The notes under the pieces are model-generated. The model saw only the letters and a program-made list of their open reading frames with translations. It had not been told where the DNA came from and ran no database searches. From Fratercula arctica (taxonomy: Eukaryota; Chordata; Aves; Charadriiformes; Alcidae): 64,000 nt of DNA. The position numbers and the translations under genes were made by a program. This document shows, one piece after another, positions 36,766 to 47,016 of the stretch. Numbering within the stretch: the stretch's first letter is position 1; every line of letters starts with the position of its first letter. Location: NCBI GenBank assembly GCA_947846985.1, contig CANTUZ010000005.1, positions 35,782,389 through 35,846,388 on the forward strand, given 5' to 3'.

Positions 36766-39093
36766 AAAGTGCACAGGGAAATCAATCATTTCTGCCGGCA
36801 CAAATGTATGAGGTGCACGTAAATTAAATGTGCAACAAACTGCTGAAAGAAACGGTGCGTGCTCCAAATTGCAGTCCTTCAAACCAGTTCCCCTTTCCCT
36901 GGGGAACATGGGCTGCTCCTTCTCACCAAGATTCTTTAATTTTTAAGTTTTTTAAAATGATTTTTCCTTTGAGAGAACTAAAAAATTCATTTCTGTGATA
37001 AAGTTACAGTTTGCAATTTCATAATTTTCTTATTTTGAATTAATATTTTATTCAAATGAGCCAGTCATGACTGAAAGCTTATTTGAAAAAATGAATTGGA
37101 AATGTGACTGCCTACAGATAACTCCAGAGAGTGATTCCCCCACCCCATGGTAAATATTTTTAGACGTCAGTAGGATATCATAAAATTTTTCTGGTATGTA
37201 CAGTGGCTGGCACTATTGTCCTAATTTAAATAAAAATCTATCAAGAAAAGTTAGATTTTGCAGATAGAAGGGTGACGGAAGGTATTCTGATCTTCTTGTT
37301 ATGTTAAAACCTTTTAAAGATTTTTTTTTTTACCTCAACTGCTTTAGAGTAAGATTGATCTACTGGTTTAATCCTTGATTGCAGAGCTGATTAAACTTGG
37401 TGTTATTTCTTTAGGATAGAGTTAAGCTTAACAAATTGATTGCAAACCAACTTTAGAAATTGTATTTTCTAGTATTTGCTTTTTAAGGATTTATAAATTA
37501 CTTGCCTTGGTTTAGCAATGATTTTGTGCTTCTCAAAAGTTGTACTAGCTATTTTTTTGAGATGACAACAAATACAGAATTTCGGTGAATGGTAATGATC
37601 AAATATGCAGTCTCAATACTTCCAGTAAGTAAATACCAGACAGTTATCACACTAGCAGAAGCTGGACTTTTAATAATGGTGTCTTGCAATGATTTCCTAA
37701 AGTAGATGTCCTCTGTCAGAATGGTGGCTTTATTAAAAGCAGATTTGAGTGCAGCCCAGGGATAGTTGGTTGCTCAGATGATTTCATGCTGCAGGCAGCA
37801 TTTCAGTGGTTAGCCTGTCCTGTGAGCCCATCCCTGTTTTTGATTAAAGATCCTTGAAAACAGGGAGACTTAACATACTGAACATTTTTTCTTTTTTTGG
37901 AAAACATTACTTGCTCTTCCTTCTCTTCATTTCTCCTTGCTAATTTACTACTATTTAAATTCTGCCTGCTGAGGATTAGTTTCTCCAGTTCCTTCTGTGT
38001 ACCAATACCTCAACAAAGATACTGTAAATCTCCTCCTTTTTTCTACTTACTTGCATAGTCCTAGAAAACATCTGGATGTAAAGATAAGTCAGCCACTTGC
38101 TGGCTGGCTGCCCGAAAACAGTCTGAGATTCTGGCTGACCAGAAAATAGTCCAAGTTTTTTGTTACTGAATGTGTGGGATCTGTGAACATATCAGCTTAA
38201 GCATCTTGGTTTTATTTAATATCTTTTTTTAGAAATTACCTCTAATTCCTGTCTCCTCACACGCATATATAGAGGAATGGTCAGCTGTTCCTAGAAGGAG
38301 GTTTTAGCGATAGGAGTATCATGGAGAATTGCAGCAGAGAAAGATCTGAGGAGATGCAAATGGACAGCGTGTTACGGGCACTAGTTCAAATCTGCACAGG
38401 AATCTTCCCTCTTGGGCATTTCTGTTGAGTGCTGGGGGCACAGTGTAAATGTTGACATCCTCTTCCGTAACACTGTGATGGCTGGAGTGAAAATCTGTGG
38501 GAATAAAATGGAATTTTCTTCGTTCAGCCAAAAGCATCATTACAATAATTTGAGCGGAATTAAGTACAGGGAACAATGAAAGCATGTGAGGCAGGAAATG
38601 TGGGCTCTCTTTAAAGGCTCTTGCATTTACTGAAACATTTAAATCCCTCTTGCCACAGAGGGGTAAACGTTGTGAACAGTAATGCACTGTCTCAGAGTAC
38701 TCACAGATCATCCAGTAAAAGTTTAACTTTTAAGGCATTTTGTATTCAAGCACAGGACAGACTGCATTCCAAAGTGTGTGAGTCCACATGGGCCATGAAT
38801 GGAAACTGCTGATGGTTTGAATTCATCCTGGAATGTGCATCAAGAACAACCATTACTGTGTAAAGAAATGTGCGTGTACTACAGGAAGTTTTGCATGTAC
38901 TGCCAGCATCTTTTTTTTTTTAAGAGAGTTGGTTTTGTTGGAGAATGGGGAAAAATTGAGATTTAATTCATGTTCCTTGAGCAAGTCTTCCATGCTTTTT
39001 AGTAAGACTGATAAGACTCCATTATACCTCGTTTTGAGGAAGCAGAGTGCTGGAACATTTACTTACTTAAGACTTTAATATAACCTTTGCTTT

Positions 39094-39150
39094 TCATAGA
39101 ATTTTTCAATCTGAACGGGACCCATAAGGGACCTAGAGTCCAGCTTCCAT
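39094..39150 (-). mobile_element. Possible very old CR1 3'-end relic
   Basis: The sequence TCATAGAATTTTTCAATCTG, followed by an ACGGGACC core and ending GAGTCCAGCTTCC, has the order of the CR1 tail (CATAGAAT, a GGGACC core, then GTCCAGC) but many substitutions. It may be a diverged CR1 subfamily or chance. Confidence 0.35.
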
Positions 39151-40433
39151 AGACCCACCAGTAAATATGGAGAAGGTAGCCTGTTTAAACCCAGCTGCTG
39201 ACTTTTGTTGACCTATGAAAAACAGCTTTATCTGAACTGTACTGACAGCCCAATCTCAGAAGTCTGCTTGTATACAGGCACAGTTAGTTGGCTTTTGTAT
39301 TTTAAATAAATAGGCTTTTGTGGTTTGTGCCTGTGTCAGTTTCCACATTAGATTCAGCAATCATATCAAGTAACACTGTATTAGATTAATTGGTTAATTC
39401 CAGCATCTGAGGCTGTTGTAAACCGAGTGTGGGGAACAGAAGGATTACAGCCTTCTAGGAGGTGAGTGCATGCTTTAGTTGGAGGTTCCATTTACAAAAT
39501 TTGGTGTCTACTGCATCTGTGTCTGTACAGCTTCTGGTGGACGTCTATGTGACCAGCTTAATCACAAAGCAAATAACAGTATGTAGCAATAAATGGCAAT
39601 ATTTGCTTGTTCTGTGTCGTGTCTTCTGTGTCTCTACTGAAACAGGAGATTTAATCTGTTTTGGAGTATTGTGTTGAGCTAGGCTTTATGTAAAGATGGA
39701 TTTGTATGTTGTTGTGCATAATAGCACTTGCATTAAGAGATGGACATGTATATATAAAAGAGGTATGTTAATTAAATCTACATTTTGCATTTGTTTGGGG
39801 TTATTGTCTATGTGGCAGTCATTCTAGTTTCATCCTGTAAGTTGCTGTGCACATATGCAGCAAAACAATTTGGGAAATCTATAAAATAGGATTTGGATAG
39901 TGTCTCTTGTTCGCTTGCCTTGCCTCCTGTTCAGCAGAGTCTTACCAAATGCAGCCATATACAGTGACACCTGTTGCTTGTTAATATCCTTAAAGTAGAT
40001 ATGAAAGTTTTGAAGCTCTGAACCAATAACATTTTCTGCTACAACCAGTTGTAGGTAGGGAAAACTTCTATCCTTTCTTAATCCAGGAAACCTTTACATC
40101 ACTGAGTATGTCTTTGAAATCACACTTTATTTTGCAGTTTGCGAACTTCAAAAAAGAAAGGTCTGAGAACATCTATTCGACAACTCAGATGCAGAATTAA
40201 CAGCATCAGATCATTGCAAGCTGGAGAACACTTTTTCCCTTGTCTTTGACTTGAGTGTATTTTTACCTGACAGCATTTGTGTGTGTTTTACCAATAGGCT
40301 ATTTACTGAAAATTCTTTAAGCATGTGAAGGCCTGAGATGGAGGTTATTTTTGCAAAGATTATCAATTTTCATCTCGGCCAGAAGGAGGTCTGTGTTATT
40401 AAACCCATAGTTATTGACAGTGGCCTTGAATTT

Positions 40434-40578
40434 AAAAAAAGAAACCAAAACAAAATACCCAAAACCCAACAAAAAAAACAACCAAAGCCCAAACACCAAT
40501 CAAACAAAAACAACAAAAAACCCCACCCACACAAAAAACCAAAACAACACCCAAAAAAAAACCAAACCCAAAACCCCC
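40434..40578 (+). repeat. A/C-only low-complexity tract
   Basis: 145 bp with only four bases that are not A or C; 40501-40578 is pure A+C for 78 bases, made of irregular CAAA, CCAAA and CCCAC words. It is not a regular microsatellite. It sits in sense orientation in an intron otherwise biased towards T. CA-rich intronic RNA of this kind can bind hnRNP L-type proteins, but that is an inference from composition. Confidence 0.85.
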
Positions 40579-41057
40579 TAGTTATAAACTGCCAGCAGCT
40601 CGCATGCTGGTATAAGCTCTACTGCAAATATTTTCAGAATGGAGAGAAGGAGAAAATTGTGGTCCAATGAATGTGAATGTGAAAACAACCTTTTCTAAGT
40701 AACTAGCAGGTAAATTATTCTTTTGATCCTTTTTTCAAGTTGATACATTTGTTGTTAAAGGATAGGTAACTTACATAGCAGGAGTTATGAAATCACATCT
40801 TTTAAAGAGCTGCACATTCTTTCTTCCCTTACAATTGATCTGGATTTTTCCTTTGGGGCCTTTTTTAAAATGCAGTTGATTTTTGTAAAGGTGCATGTAA
40901 AATAATGCTAAAACTTGTCAGAATTTGCATACCTCTATATTGGTTAACTGAAGATTACTTTGGCAAAGGATTCTGTTTGCGTACCAAAATAAATAGGTAG
41001 AGAATTTGCCTTGGACTAATTTGTACTCTCTCATACCTCTATGAATAGAGGGGTGGG

Positions 41058-41079
41058 TTTTTTTTTTTTTTTTTTTTTT
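41058..41079 (+). repeat. Poly(T) run, 22 T
   Basis: A pure T run after GGGGTGGG, about 1.35 kb upstream of exon 2. It is not a transposon tail. Confidence 0.9.
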
Positions 41080-42433
41080 AGATAAGGGGATATCATAAAG
41101 AACTGCCAACAAAATATTGAGACTGAAAGTGTTAAGACAATTGCTCTGCTGATAGTGGACGGGCTAAAAATAATGGATCCATGACTCTTTTGTCTTCATA
41201 ATCTAATTTGAATGGAATTTATCTGTGTTTCCTAATAGTTAAATTGTGGCAAATATCAAATGATCCACAGGCAGAATTTCTGGCTTCAGTTGAGACCTGA
41301 CGATGATCTTGCTCGTACTAAGAAAGCTAAGGGTGTCAAAAAAGATCTGTGGGCTTGAAAGTCTTAATAATACGGAGACATGGAATTTAATGTATGTATA
41401 TTGGAGCGTCGTTGTATTTGAACAATAGAAAAGGGGCATTTGGCAGTCTCTGTCAGTGGGATCTATATACTTATTAACAGATTTCAGTGCAGAACTAATT
41501 GAAGTTATAAGTATGGTGCTGCTAGATAATACCCCCTTTGTAACTGAGTTCTCTCTCCTTTAGTTAGGTGCCTGTGTAAGCTGTGGTCAGGTCGACGTTT
41601 CTTTTACTGGACAAGCTTGAATGAGCAGCTTCCCTCCTTCTCACTCCCTGTTCTCTACATTTTTATCCCCCCCCCCAGTGTCTCCCCTAAGTTGGCTGCC
41701 ATTTTTTTATGAAACACAATGAGGAACTGACCTGGGTCAAAATTACTTAGCAGAAAAGAGGAGGTGTGGTTTTGTCTGTGTGAATGCCAAGGTTTCTCTG
41801 ACACTCACTATTTCAGTGCAGTTGCCCAGTTGGTAATTACAGAGGAGTTGAGGGAATGAGGTGCTAAAGCTGCAAGAGGTGCAGGAGCTGCTTAGTCAAG
41901 TACTGTCACCAAGAGCAGTGCTCCTGAAGGAAGTGTCTTACTGAGTCTGAAGCTTTCTGTATCTTCTGTGAATGTGATGTTGTCTGCCAGCACAACCAAG
42001 CTCAGAGAGGACGCTGATAAACTCAACCACGGTGTTCCTTACCTGTGCCCTTGGAGTGCTTTCCCTGTCTGTGTAGGACGCATGATCTTCCCTCCAGTTA
42101 CCAGAGAGGGAATTAATGAAGCTTGTGTGAAGCGTGAAGTTACAGGGTGTCCCTCTGAGAAGATTTGGCATCATGCTGAAGTGCTAGTGTGGACAGCTTC
42201 TGCCCAAAATAAGCTCAGCTAGTTTCTGAGAATTTAAGAAGTGTGGAGAACAACTTAAGTGAAGACTCTTAGATAGTTTGAAAATTCTGCCTCTAAGTGC
42301 ATGAAACTATCTTCTAAATTCTTTGAATCATTAAAAACTTTATTTGAAGGTTAGAGCTGTTAATGCCCATGTAAGTTAGCTGGACTTACCATATAACTTA
42401 GGAGTTTCTAATTTTTTATGATTTTATTTTTAG

Positions 42434-42465
42434 AGAGCAGCAGTCTGCTGTATCTGTGATCTACA
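42434..42465 (+). other. STXBP6 exon 2, 5'UTR part
   Basis: The acceptor is TTTTATTTTAG with AG at 42432-42433. The 32 untranslated bases include TGA at 42457-42459 in frame with the ATG, so translation in this frame cannot begin upstream whichever first exon is used. Confidence 0.85.
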
Positions 42466-42619
42466 ATGAATGCCAAATCTGCAATCAGCAAAGAAATTTT
42501 TGCCCCACATGATGAAAGGATGCTGGGAGCAGTCCAAGTGAAAAGAAGAACAAAAAAAAAGATTCCTTTCCTAGCTACTGGGGGTCAGGGTGAATATTTA
42601 ACATACATCTGCCTGTCAG
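42466..42619 (+). CDS. STXBP6: Amisyn (syntaxin-binding protein 6), first coding exon
   Basis: Encodes residues 1-51 and the first base of codon 52 of amisyn, a cytosolic protein of about 210 residues. In mammals it pairs through a C-terminal R-SNARE-like coiled coil with syntaxin and SNAP-25, without a membrane anchor, and restrains exocytosis and fusion-pore opening. This exon covers the N-terminal part, which belongs to a Sec3-type PH-like lipid-binding region. Visible hallmarks are the start MNAKSAISKEIFAP, the basic patch KRRTKKK at residues 27-32 region, and FLATGGQGEYLTYICLS before the splice. Compared with the mammalian protein as I remember it, residue 2 is Asn rather than Ser and residue 15 is His rather than Leu. 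The exon ends TCAG|GTAAGA, a near-consensus donor in phase 1, matching the known continuation with Val. The remaining exons lie beyond the window, so the gene is partial here. Confidence 0.95.
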
Positions 42620-43844
42620 GTAAGATTAATGATTTTGACATCCAGTTGTCTGTTTGGTTTATCTTTGATTAACTGATTAGACATTATCTGTAGCCATAAG
42701 GAGCTGAGTGACTCGAATCTTAATAGTGTAACCAGAGAATTACGGCACTTATATCTTTAATCGTGAGAAAACACGTGCTCAAGTCTATTAATATTTATTC
42801 CATACAATACATTTAACAGGTGATTTCATTTTTGAAAAAAAAAAAACAACAACCTAGGTGTTCTCTTGCAGCATAGCTGCAGAGTATGAACAAATAGAAT
42901 ATTTGGTAACAGTCTTTGCTTATTGAGGTTAAGATCTTTCTTGGAGAGATGACCTTTACAATGCATTTTCTTTTAATGCCCTGAAATTTTTTGTTTGAAG
43001 GAAATACACTTTCCTCTTCTTTTCATAGTTGACTCTGTGTGTTACCAGCTCATTGGTTACTTAAATATGCAACTTTCAGCCAGAGTATTTTCAGTTCATT
43101 GAGTAGAACGGTGGTGCTATGTGTCAATCACATGACTTAAAAGGCATAAAAATGGAAATATTTGGAATGAAGAAGAAAAGGATGTGTAAAGATGTGCTTT
43201 GTGAGAGGTCATGGTGAACACGGAGAAAGGATCTATTTGTTGCTAATGTGTTCAGATGAAATTGAGTTTCTCCAAGGTCAAACCAGCACTCGTGAGAGTC
43301 TGTATTTCAGGAACAGGGTAGGCAGTAGCTGTACCATGTTTTGCTTTATATTTTACCCTTTCTAATAAAAATAAAGGTCTAATTAATATATTGATTTTAA
43401 CATGTATAATTGAAACCCATTAATTGGGTAACTTGTGGTTAACTATGATGTCGTAGGTTTTCGGTTGGCTTTTTTTTTTTAATGCTTTGGGTACTTTCTG
43501 GTTATTGTAGTTAAATTTACCTTAATTAAGATTACATCTCAAGGCAGTTGAAAAGCAATTTGTGATCCCGATTTGCTTGTACTTTATATCTGTTTTCAAA
43601 CTTAAAGTGGAATTCAGTTGCCTGGAAGTAGGCATTCAGTACACTTCTAGGTTTCTTGCACTTCCTCCTGGTAGCTCTCTAGAAAGACAGAAATCCCTTC
43701 TAGTTTCTGTGTCTGACGACTGGGTGTGTGTGTGAATATCTTTGGTTATTTTAGGGTGATTTAGTCACTTAGGTTTTTAGGCATATTAGTTGCTCCCTTT
43801 GAGTGTGTGCATCTTACTGGAAGTACAACGGAATGGTCAGAGGA
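42620..43844 (+). other. STXBP6 intron 2, start
   Basis: AT-rich intron after the donor GTAAGATT. It contains one of only two long A runs on this strand downstream of the promoter (12 A at 42835-42846) and an 11-T run at 43470-43480. No gene seen. Confidence 0.7.
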
Positions 43845-44880
43845 AGAATCATAGAATAGTTTGGGTTGGAAGGGACCTTTAAACCAACCCCGCAGCAGTA
43901 AGCAGGGACATCTTCAACTAGATCAGAGCCCTGTTCAACTTCACCTTGAATGTTTCCATGGATGAGGCATCTACAAGCTCTCTGGGAAACCTGTCCCAGT
44001 GTTTCACCACCCTCATAAAAATCTTTCTTCCTTCTATCTAGTCTGAATCTACTCTCTTTTAGTTTAAAACTATTACCCTTTGTCCTCTCACTACAGGCCC
44101 TGCTAAAAAGTCTGTCCCCATGTTTCCTGTAACCCCCTTTAAGTATTGAAAGACTGCAATAAGGTCTTTGGTGGGGTGGTTGAAGTCCCCCAGCAAGATG
44201 AGAGCCTGTGATCCTGGTGCCTCCTGTAGCTGGAGCAAGAAGGCTTTGTCAATAGGCTCCCCTTGATTGGGCTGCCTGTAGTAGACACCAACCACAAGGT
44301 TCCCTTTGTTGCCTTGGTCTCTTATTCTTACCCATAGACTTTCAACCTGCTCCTGGCTATTCTTCAGAGACAGCTCTTCACATGCTACCGTACTCTTGAT
44401 GTAGAGGGCGATGCCTCCACCCCTCCTTCCTCCCCTGTCTCTTTTGAAGACTCTGTAGCCATCGATAGCCACACTCCAGTCATGGGATTCGTTCCCCCCA
44501 AGTTTCAGTAATGGCAACTAAGTCATAGCTTTCTAGCAGCATGTTGGTTTCCAGCTCCTCCTGTTTGTTGCCCATGATGTGTGCATTGGTATAGAGGCAC
44601 TTCAGCTGGGCTGTCTGCCATGTCACCTTCTTAGAGGAACACACCTTAATTCCTTTGGGGTACTTCACCAGTGTTTCCTTGTTGGCTCCTATTACCTCAG
44701 GAGCCCCTGTCTTCTCTCTGTAAGATTTCAAGTGTGCTCCAGTGCAGCCAGCACATCTCAGAGCAACAGGCTGAGGACCCTTGCTGAAAATTAATTTCCT
44801 GAGGCTGTTCCTTAGACTTGTAGTTGGGATACTCTTTTTGGATGTAAGGATTGCAGGTTTCAGTCCTCTCAGGTTGCAGA
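43845..44880 (-). mobile_element. CR1 LINE copy with internal deletion, 3' end joined to ORF2 endonuclease
   Basis: The + strand starts with AGAATCATAGAATAG and GGTTGGAAGGGACC, the reverse complement of the avian CR1 tail, and continues about 310 bp through the ORF2 C-terminal and 3' region. At about 44163 it jumps to the N-terminal part of ORF2: the - strand encodes LKCLYTNAHIMGNKQEELE, YDLVAITETW, DWSVAIDGY, GGRRGGGIALYIK, VGVYYRQPNQGEP and LLGDFNHP, the exonuclease-endonuclease-phosphatase fold of CR1. The rest of the endonuclease and all of the reverse transcriptase between these parts is missing. A frameshift just after ITETW (about 44480-44515) also breaks the frame. The right boundary is uncertain (44800-44890). 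The element is dead and antisense to STXBP6. Confidence 0.9.
44059..44731 (-). pseudogene. Broken CR1 ORF2 endonuclease fragment
   Basis: Two open frames, 44059-44517 and 44480-44731 on the - strand, cover adjacent parts of the CR1 endonuclease and are offset by one frameshift in a G run. The catalytic-domain words ITETW and GDFNHP are both visible. After GDFNHP the frame runs through the deletion junction into the CR1 3' region, so the last 40 or so residues are not native endonuclease sequence. No reverse transcriptase remains, so it cannot support retrotransposition. Confidence 0.85.
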
Positions 44881-46997
44881 GGAAACTGAATCTAGGTCTT
44901 ATCTTTTAAAGAAATGTTTAAATCACTAACCTAGCTCAATTCTTCTTCCTTTGGCAGTCAAATTTTTTCAAATGGCAGTCAAATTTCTTTTTCCGAAGTC
45001 ATCTTATCTTAAAGAACAATTCTGTTCTAGGGCCATGCAGTCAGTATTGGAATACCTGGTTATTTCTTGCCCGTGTTCATGAAGAAAGGTTAGAGGTGTG
45101 ATCTGTGCTTACAGTTTTCTGTAGGCTAACTCTATTCAGTGGATGGATTTTTTAAAAAATATTTTTTTTTAAATTGGCTTTCTGGGGAACCTAGCCTTCT
45201 TTCATCTCACCCCCACATTGATCTGTAGCAGTCAACATGGATTTTAAGAGACCGAATGCTCTTTGTATCTAGTGTCTTTCTGCAGCAGGATAACATATTA
45301 TGAGCAGGGAAGAAACAGCAGATGTCCTGACTTCAGTGGAGTTTCTCACTGATGACACGGAGAAGCATTCAGGATCTAAATAAAATTATTGCGTGGTGGG
45401 CAGCAAAAAGCTGCATAATTGTATTGGGAGAACCCTCATGCATGGCTTGCTATCACTGGGGGCTTGCAGGGATCTGAGACCAGTTGTTTTATATACATTT
45501 CTAGTTTATATTATGGAACATACAGTCTGATTGGTAATTTCAGTAGACAATGAAGTGACCAGAGAGAGGACTGCCTGGCTGTGTTTGTGGGTAGTATTAT
45601 CATTCCAAACAGCTTGATAAGAAAGGTGATGCAATTTCGTAGGGTCGGTGCAATTAGTTATTTATTCGGGAGTAATCAATGGCACAAAACTAAAGGGTAG
45701 GGAACAACTGTTTCTCTCACTGTGGTTAAAGGAAATTGTGGCAAGGATAAACTGGGGGGTTTGCTATTCCTGATGGCTATGAAGCAATACTGCATTTAGT
45801 TGCAGCAAGAAGTTGTGTTACAAATAAAGCAAAAGTTTTCCTTTAGTAAGGGTAAGTTAATGTGGGGATGGCATTTTACCTGTTCCCCTAAACAGTCTAA
45901 GATGAACTCTGTCTTGGGATAGCAGAATATACGTGGTGACCTTCCATTTTTCTGTGATTTGGTACAATGAATGAGATACAATGGTGGCTACCTCTGGATT
46001 TTAGTTTCCATTTCAAGCAACACGTGCTTTAACACTGAGTGTTCCAATTTCTATCTTGGAAGCACCTTTATCACCCCATGACTCTTGTCCCATTTTTCCC
46101 AGGTTTGCTATGTATTAGGTAAACATATCTTTGTGTTCTTGGTTTCCTGTCTAACTCAATTTGGCCTTTGCTAAAACGAATTTTATAATGTACTGCTTGG
46201 AACTGAATTTGTCAGTTGAAAGAATACACATAGAAACTGAGTTGTTAAAGGACTTATAAATATTTGGGGATATAAAGTATCCTGCTTAGTTGTAGTTTCA
46301 TTCAAGATAGGATACAGAAAGTTAAACATCAGCCATTGTGATAGCTACTTTTATTTACTGCTCAGTTTATAATTGACAAATTGCATGAATTGCTATAATC
46401 AGACTTAAATGTTTTCCTTTCTGTGTTGACTTGAAAATACATTATATCATAATTGTTATCTGTCTGCATTTTGTAAGCGTGGATAGAGATGCTGAGCAGG
46501 GAGAATACCCTGAGGCCTCAAAGAGATGGGACAGGGAAGCATTAAAAGTATTAAATATTGAACAGAGCAAGATGGGAGAGTAAGGGAGATTCCTCCTTAA
46601 AATCTGCATTTGAATTATGTACTGTTTTTTTTTTTTTATTTTACAATACCAAATACTGAGCTGGTTAGAAGGAAGTACTCAATAATGTTCCAAAAAGGTG
46701 TACCGAAAGCCTGTCATCTGAAACTGGAGACAGGTTAAGGTAAGAAAGCGGTAGCAAGACTGCTTGCCAGACCGGTGGAAACTAAGCAGCTGGGTTACCT
46801 ACAACCTTCTAGCCTGCTGTAGTGGTGGGGCTGGCCAAGTTAGACTGGCAAGCAGAGCCAAGAGAGATCTTTTGGGAGTTACTCAGTTAAAGAACAGCAA
46901 GAAAGGACTAGACAGATGGGAAACACAGAGGTGGGGTGGCTGTAGGCAGAACAGAGAAGATGAAAACTGGGGTGGTTTTTTTGGTGTGTGTGGTGGG

Positions 46998-47016
46998 TTT
47001 TTTTTTTTTTTTTTTT
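46998..47016 (+). repeat. Poly(T) run, 19 T
   Basis: A pure T run following GTGTGTGGTGGG. It belongs to the same sense-strand T-run series as the others. Confidence 0.9.

Larger units (their letters stand above)
35747..42433 (+). other. STXBP6 intron 1, last part
   Basis: AT-rich intron with poly(T) runs at 37321-37331, 38911-38921 and 41058-41079, a foldback repeat at 36597-36765, a possible CR1 relic at 39094-39150 and an A/C tract at 40434-40578. The intron ends in GATTTTATTTTAG directly before exon 2. Open frames at 38319-38711 and 41938-42222 are within what chance allows and look like no family I know. Confidence 0.65.

Noticed and set aside
38319..38711. 130-codon frame on the - strand
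   Set aside because: About the longest chance frame expected in this much sequence; no recognisable motif.
40338..40670. 110-codon Lys/Pro/Gln-rich frame
   Set aside because: Direct translation of the A/C low-complexity tract.
41938..42222. Open frames on both strands just upstream of exon 2
   Set aside because: Considered as an extra STXBP6 exon, but no matching acceptor/donor pair and no similarity; the in-frame TGA at 42457 also bars a coding extension into exon 2.
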